This document shows positions 13,445-16,127 of a stretch of DNA of 16,127 nucleotides, piece after piece. Location of the stretch: contig CAWUXI010000091.1 of NCBI GenBank assembly GCA_963926405.1, forward strand, positions 1 through 16,127. The letters are read 5' to 3'. The DNA comes from CALSMU01 sp963926405 (lineage in GTDB: Bacteria; Bacteroidota; Bacteroidia; Flavobacteriales_D; Parvicellaceae). Made by a program: the position numbers and the translations under genes. A model generated the notes under the pieces. It made no database searches and was not told the origin of the DNA. It was given only the letters and a program-made list of their open reading frames with translations. Numbering within the stretch: the first letter of the stretch is position 1; each line of letters begins with the position of its first letter.

Positions 13445-16127
13445 ATGTTAAAGTTTAACCTATTACTAGCAATTTTTATATTATTAACTACATCTCTTCT
13501 AGGGCAGTCGGTAGACACAAAATTTTCTTCACTCAATGATAGATCGTTTATTGAGAATCTTGGGCAATTTGATGGAAGAAATTGGCAATCTGACAACAAA
13601 ATAGAATTTGCAGTTTCGGAAAACCCATTTTATTTATTCTTTTCCAAGAAAGGTGTAACCTACCGATTCGATAGAATAATCAAGGATCCAAATAGGGATA
13701 AATCAGATCCTTACGCTGCAAAAAGAACCAACATAAGTGAGCTTGTTCATGTTGAATGGGTAGGAGCTAATGCTAATGTTAAGATTATAGCTGAAGAAAA
13801 AGTGACCAATGAATACTCCTATGCGGTTAAAGATTTTTCAACCCAACAAGTATCCAACATCGCACATGTAAACGGATATAAAAAAGTAACATATAAAAAC
13901 ATATACAATAACATTGATATTGAATATGTTTTCCATCCAGAAGGCGGAGTAAAATATAGTGTAATTCTTTACCCAGGGGCTAATCCAAATGATGTTCAGC
14001 TAAAGTATACTACTAGTACAACGAGTGTTGGTAGTGAGAGTATTAATATTAATTTAAATACACTAGGACAATTAAATATCAAAACATCTTTAATTGATTT
14101 AATAGAGGATAAACCTTTTTCTTATTATTCCGATTCTGAAAACGTTATTAATTCTGCTTATAGGTTTGATAATAATGTTTTAACGTTTGATCTTGCTATT
14201 TACGACAATACTAAAAAGGTGATTATCGACCCATGGTTGAATAATTCTACATATTCAACTTCTTCTGCTGTTTGGGAAGTAGAAACAGATGGAGCTGGAA
14301 ATGTTTATACTATTGGTGGCGAAACTCCAATGGAGTTAAAAAAGTTTAATGCAGCAGGAACTCTTCAGTGGACATATGTTACACCATGGGACACCTCTAA
14401 TACATGGCTTGGGACTTTAGCAACAGATGATTTAGGGACGAGTTATGTGACATCTGGGACTTCTCAAGAAATAGAGAGAATAGACAATAACGGTATTATG
14501 GTTTGGCATGCAAATAATCCAGGCTTTAGTCAAGAATATTGGTCAATTACATTTAACTGTGATAATACAAAATTGATTGTTGGCGGTACTCAAACTCAGA
14601 GTTTACTTTCATTTGATTTTGAAGCAACAATTTTCGATATAGATATTAATAATGGAAGTGTAATTTCTTCTGCAATAGTAGCTACCACTAATATTGGTGG
14701 TATTGGAGCAACACCAGTTGAAGTACGTTCTATATCGTCTTCTAAAAATGCTAAATATATCTTTTTGACACATAATGATGTAGGAGCGATTAATCAAGAT
14801 TTAACTTGTCCGAATTCTGCAACAATTTTTCAATTAGATAATCAGGATAACCTTGGGTATAAATGTGAAAATTATTTACCTGCAACTCAGAATGGGGGAG
14901 GCTTAAAAGCATTAGTGGCAAATGATACATATTTTTATACGCATTCAGGTGATCAAATCAGACAATGGGATTTAGTTACAGGTGCATTGGTTAATACTGT
15001 TACATTGGTAGGAGGTGTTTCCACAGTCGTTCCTTTTATTGGAGGTGTTGTTGTTGAGAATAGCGGGTTAGATGTAGATGATTGTGGAAATGTTTATGCA
15101 GGTTCTACTAATAGTGTCGTAAAGTTTGATCAAAATTTGAATGTTCTTTCTACATCACCAACAACGTTTACTGTTTATGATGTAAGTGTTAATTCGAATG
15201 GAGAAGTTTTAGCAATTGGAGCGCAAAGTGATAATTCAGCTTCTAGCAGAAATGGGCGTACAGAATCCATTAACATGAGTGCTTGTGCACAGTATTCATT
15301 GGTTTGTTGTGATGCAAGTTTTTGTGAGCCAGATCCATTATGTGACACAGATGCGGCAATAAATTTAACAGCCAATACAAGTGGAGGAACTTGGACATCA
15401 GTTCCTGCAACTGCTGGACTAAACGCAACAACTGGTAACTTTGATCCTTTGGTAGCTGGTCCTGGCACTTATACAGTAACATACACTATTGCATGTGGTA
15501 CTGATATGCATGATGTTGTTGTAAACTCTTGTACTGCTCTTACAGCATGTTTGGAATCTAATGGAGACCTAACTGTTAATGGTGGTACTGGTCCTTACAA
15601 TTGGCAAAGTCAGTCAACATTTACTGATTGTAGTGGTTGCTTTGGTGGTAGTTGTATCCCTTTTGTTTGTGATGGTGTATTAGCTCCAAACTGGACAGAC
15701 ACAGGAGTAACCGTTGCTGATCCAGGCGCAGGTCTATATCCAATAGAAGTGACAGATGCTAATGGAACTACCATAGTAATTGCCAGTAGTGGCAGTTTAT
15801 CGCCTTGTACAGCTGGTTGCGTTACAGCTGGACCTGAAGGATGCGGATCTGGAGGGTATGTATGGCAATACACAGTAACTGCCGGTGGTTCAATTGATGT
15901 AACGTCACTTACACCTGCTGGAAGTTGGTCGGTATCTTATGATAATGGAGCTACATGGACTGTTTTAACAGCACCATCTACTATCAATACAGCAGGAGAT
16001 GTTTGGATATTAGGGCTTGATCCAGATCCAGCAGATTTCTTTAATTTTGCATCCGGTGCTTGGACTTTTACAGATTGTTTTTCAACTGTAAACAATGTTT
16101 CGGTAGGTCATGATTGTATTATAGATG
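13445..16127 (+). CDS. Large secreted DUF7948/propeller/Ig-like repeat protein, 3'-truncated by the window
   Basis: The frame from the ATG at 13445 stays open to the window edge, giving at least 894 residues with no stop. Residues 1-20 (MLKFNLLLAIFILLTTSLLG) are a signal peptide without a lipobox cysteine. Residues about 34-265 match the DUF7948 type of Bacteroidota surface proteins: FIENLGQFDGR, YLFFSKKGVTYRF, YKNIYNNIDIEYVFHPEGGVKYSVILYPGA, and the closing VIIDPWL. Residues about 273-610 hold at least five propeller-like repeats of the kind DGAGNVYTIGG, DLGTSYVTSG, DDCGNVYAGST and NSNGEVLAIGA. From C614 the sequence changes to a cysteine-rich part (12 cysteines between 614 and 742) with an Ig-like or gliding-type unit (GGTWTSVP, GTYTVTYTIACG) and further beta-rich segments. 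The protein is probably exported by the type IX system, whose C-terminal sorting domain would lie outside the window. A surface adhesin or gliding-associated role is inference; no catalytic motif is visible. Confidence 0.85.
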   Translation, partial: MLKFNLLLAIFILLTTSLLGQSVDTKFSSLNDRSFIENLGQFDGRNWQSDNKIEFAVSENPFYLFFSKKGVTYRFDRIIKDPNRDKSDPYAAKRTNISELVHVEWVGANANVKIIAEEKVTNEYSYAVKDFSTQQVSNIAHVNGYKKVTYKNIYNNIDIEYVFHPEGGVKYSVILYPGANPNDVQLKYTTSTTSVGSESININLNTLGQLNIKTSLIDLIEDKPFSYYSDSENVINSAYRFDNNVLTFDLAIYDNTKKVIIDPWLNNSTYSTSSAVWEVETDGAGNVYTIGGETPMELKKFNAAGTLQWTYVTPWDTSNTWLGTLATDDLGTSYVTSGTSQEIERIDNNGIMVWHANNPGFSQEYWSITFNCDNTKLIVGGTQTQSLLSFDFEATIFDIDINNGSVISSAIVATTNIGGIGATPVEVRSISSSKNAKYIFLTHNDVGAINQDLTCPNSATIFQLDNQDNLGYKCENYLPATQNGGGLKALVANDTYFYTHSGDQIRQWDLVTGALVNTVTLVGGVSTVVPFIGGVVVENSGLDVDDCGNVYAGSTNSVVKFDQNLNVLSTSPTTFTVYDVSVNSNGEVLAIGAQSDNSASSRNGRTESINMSACAQYSLVCCDASFCEPDPLCDTDAAINLTANTSGGTWTSVPATAGLNATTGNFDPLVAGPGTYTVTYTIACGTDMHDVVVNSCTALTACLESNGDLTVNGGTGPYNWQSQSTFTDCSGCFGGSCIPFVCDGVLAPNWTDTGVTVADPGAGLYPIEVTDANGTTIVIASSGSLSPCTAGCVTAGPEGCGSGGYVWQYTVTAGGSIDVTSLTPAGSWSVSYDNGATWTVLTAPSTINTAGDVWILGLDPDPADFFNFASGAWTFTDCFSTVNNVSVGHDCIID

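Noticed and set aside
15175..15873. Minus-strand open frames within the surface-protein gene
   Set aside because: The + strand frame is continuous with clear domain patterns; the minus-strand products are Pro/Ala-rich or His/Leu-rich shadows without motifs.
1..16127. Search for CRISPR arrays, tRNA or rRNA genes, prophage and toxin-antitoxin or defence cassettes
   Set aside because: No regularly spaced repeats, cloverleaf-like segments, phage genes or recognisable defence domains were seen by eye.

Overview
The window is AT-rich chromosomal DNA from a member of the Bacteroidota, most likely Flavobacteriales. The evidence is the DUF6913 and CCC-motif-type proteins, a DnaK with GGGTHD in its phosphate loop, a ComEC whose C-terminal hydrolase domain is degenerate, a secreted protein beginning with a DUF7948-like domain, two perfect matches to the Bacteroidota -7 promoter element (TAnnTTTG), and a general lack of strong Shine-Dalgarno sequences. 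The genus cannot be told from the sequence alone.

Layout. (1) Bases 1-3823 hold a housekeeping run on the + strand: the 3' part of prmC (release factor glutamine methyltransferase), ligA (NAD-dependent DNA ligase), a DUF6913 protein and aroK (shikimate kinase), the last two overlapping by 11 bases. (2) Bases 4066-6444 hold a complete penicillin-binding protein 1C (pbpC). (3) Bases 6449-8552 are the dnaK unit: a leader with TGTCA/TGACA half-sites and a sigma-54-like -24/-12 element, the gene, and a strong terminator. (4) Bases 8639-9286 encode a LURP-one-related protein. It converges on a two-gene minus-strand operon (9974 down to 9345) encoding a CCC-motif-like membrane protein and a DUF2752 membrane protein, and the two units share a bidirectional terminator. 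(5) Bases 10043-12118 encode ComEC, the DNA-uptake channel, divergent from the CCC/DUF2752 pair. (6) Bases 12197-13264 are a structurally complete IS30-family insertion sequence with inverted repeats and an intact DDE transposase. (7) From 13445 to the window edge runs an open, unfinished reading frame for a very large secreted protein, with a DUF7948-like domain, propeller-type repeats and then a cysteine-rich, Ig-like repeat region. It is probably a type IX secretion cargo or adhesin.

Most of the window is core genome. The accessory parts are the IS30 copy and the large surface protein beside it. No tRNA, rRNA, CRISPR array, phage or defence cassette was found. The signals most worth following are the putative sigma-54/activator architecture before dnaK, the outward-blocking hairpin inside the IS30 left end, and the mosaic surface protein. 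I did not find a convincing new multi-gene system.
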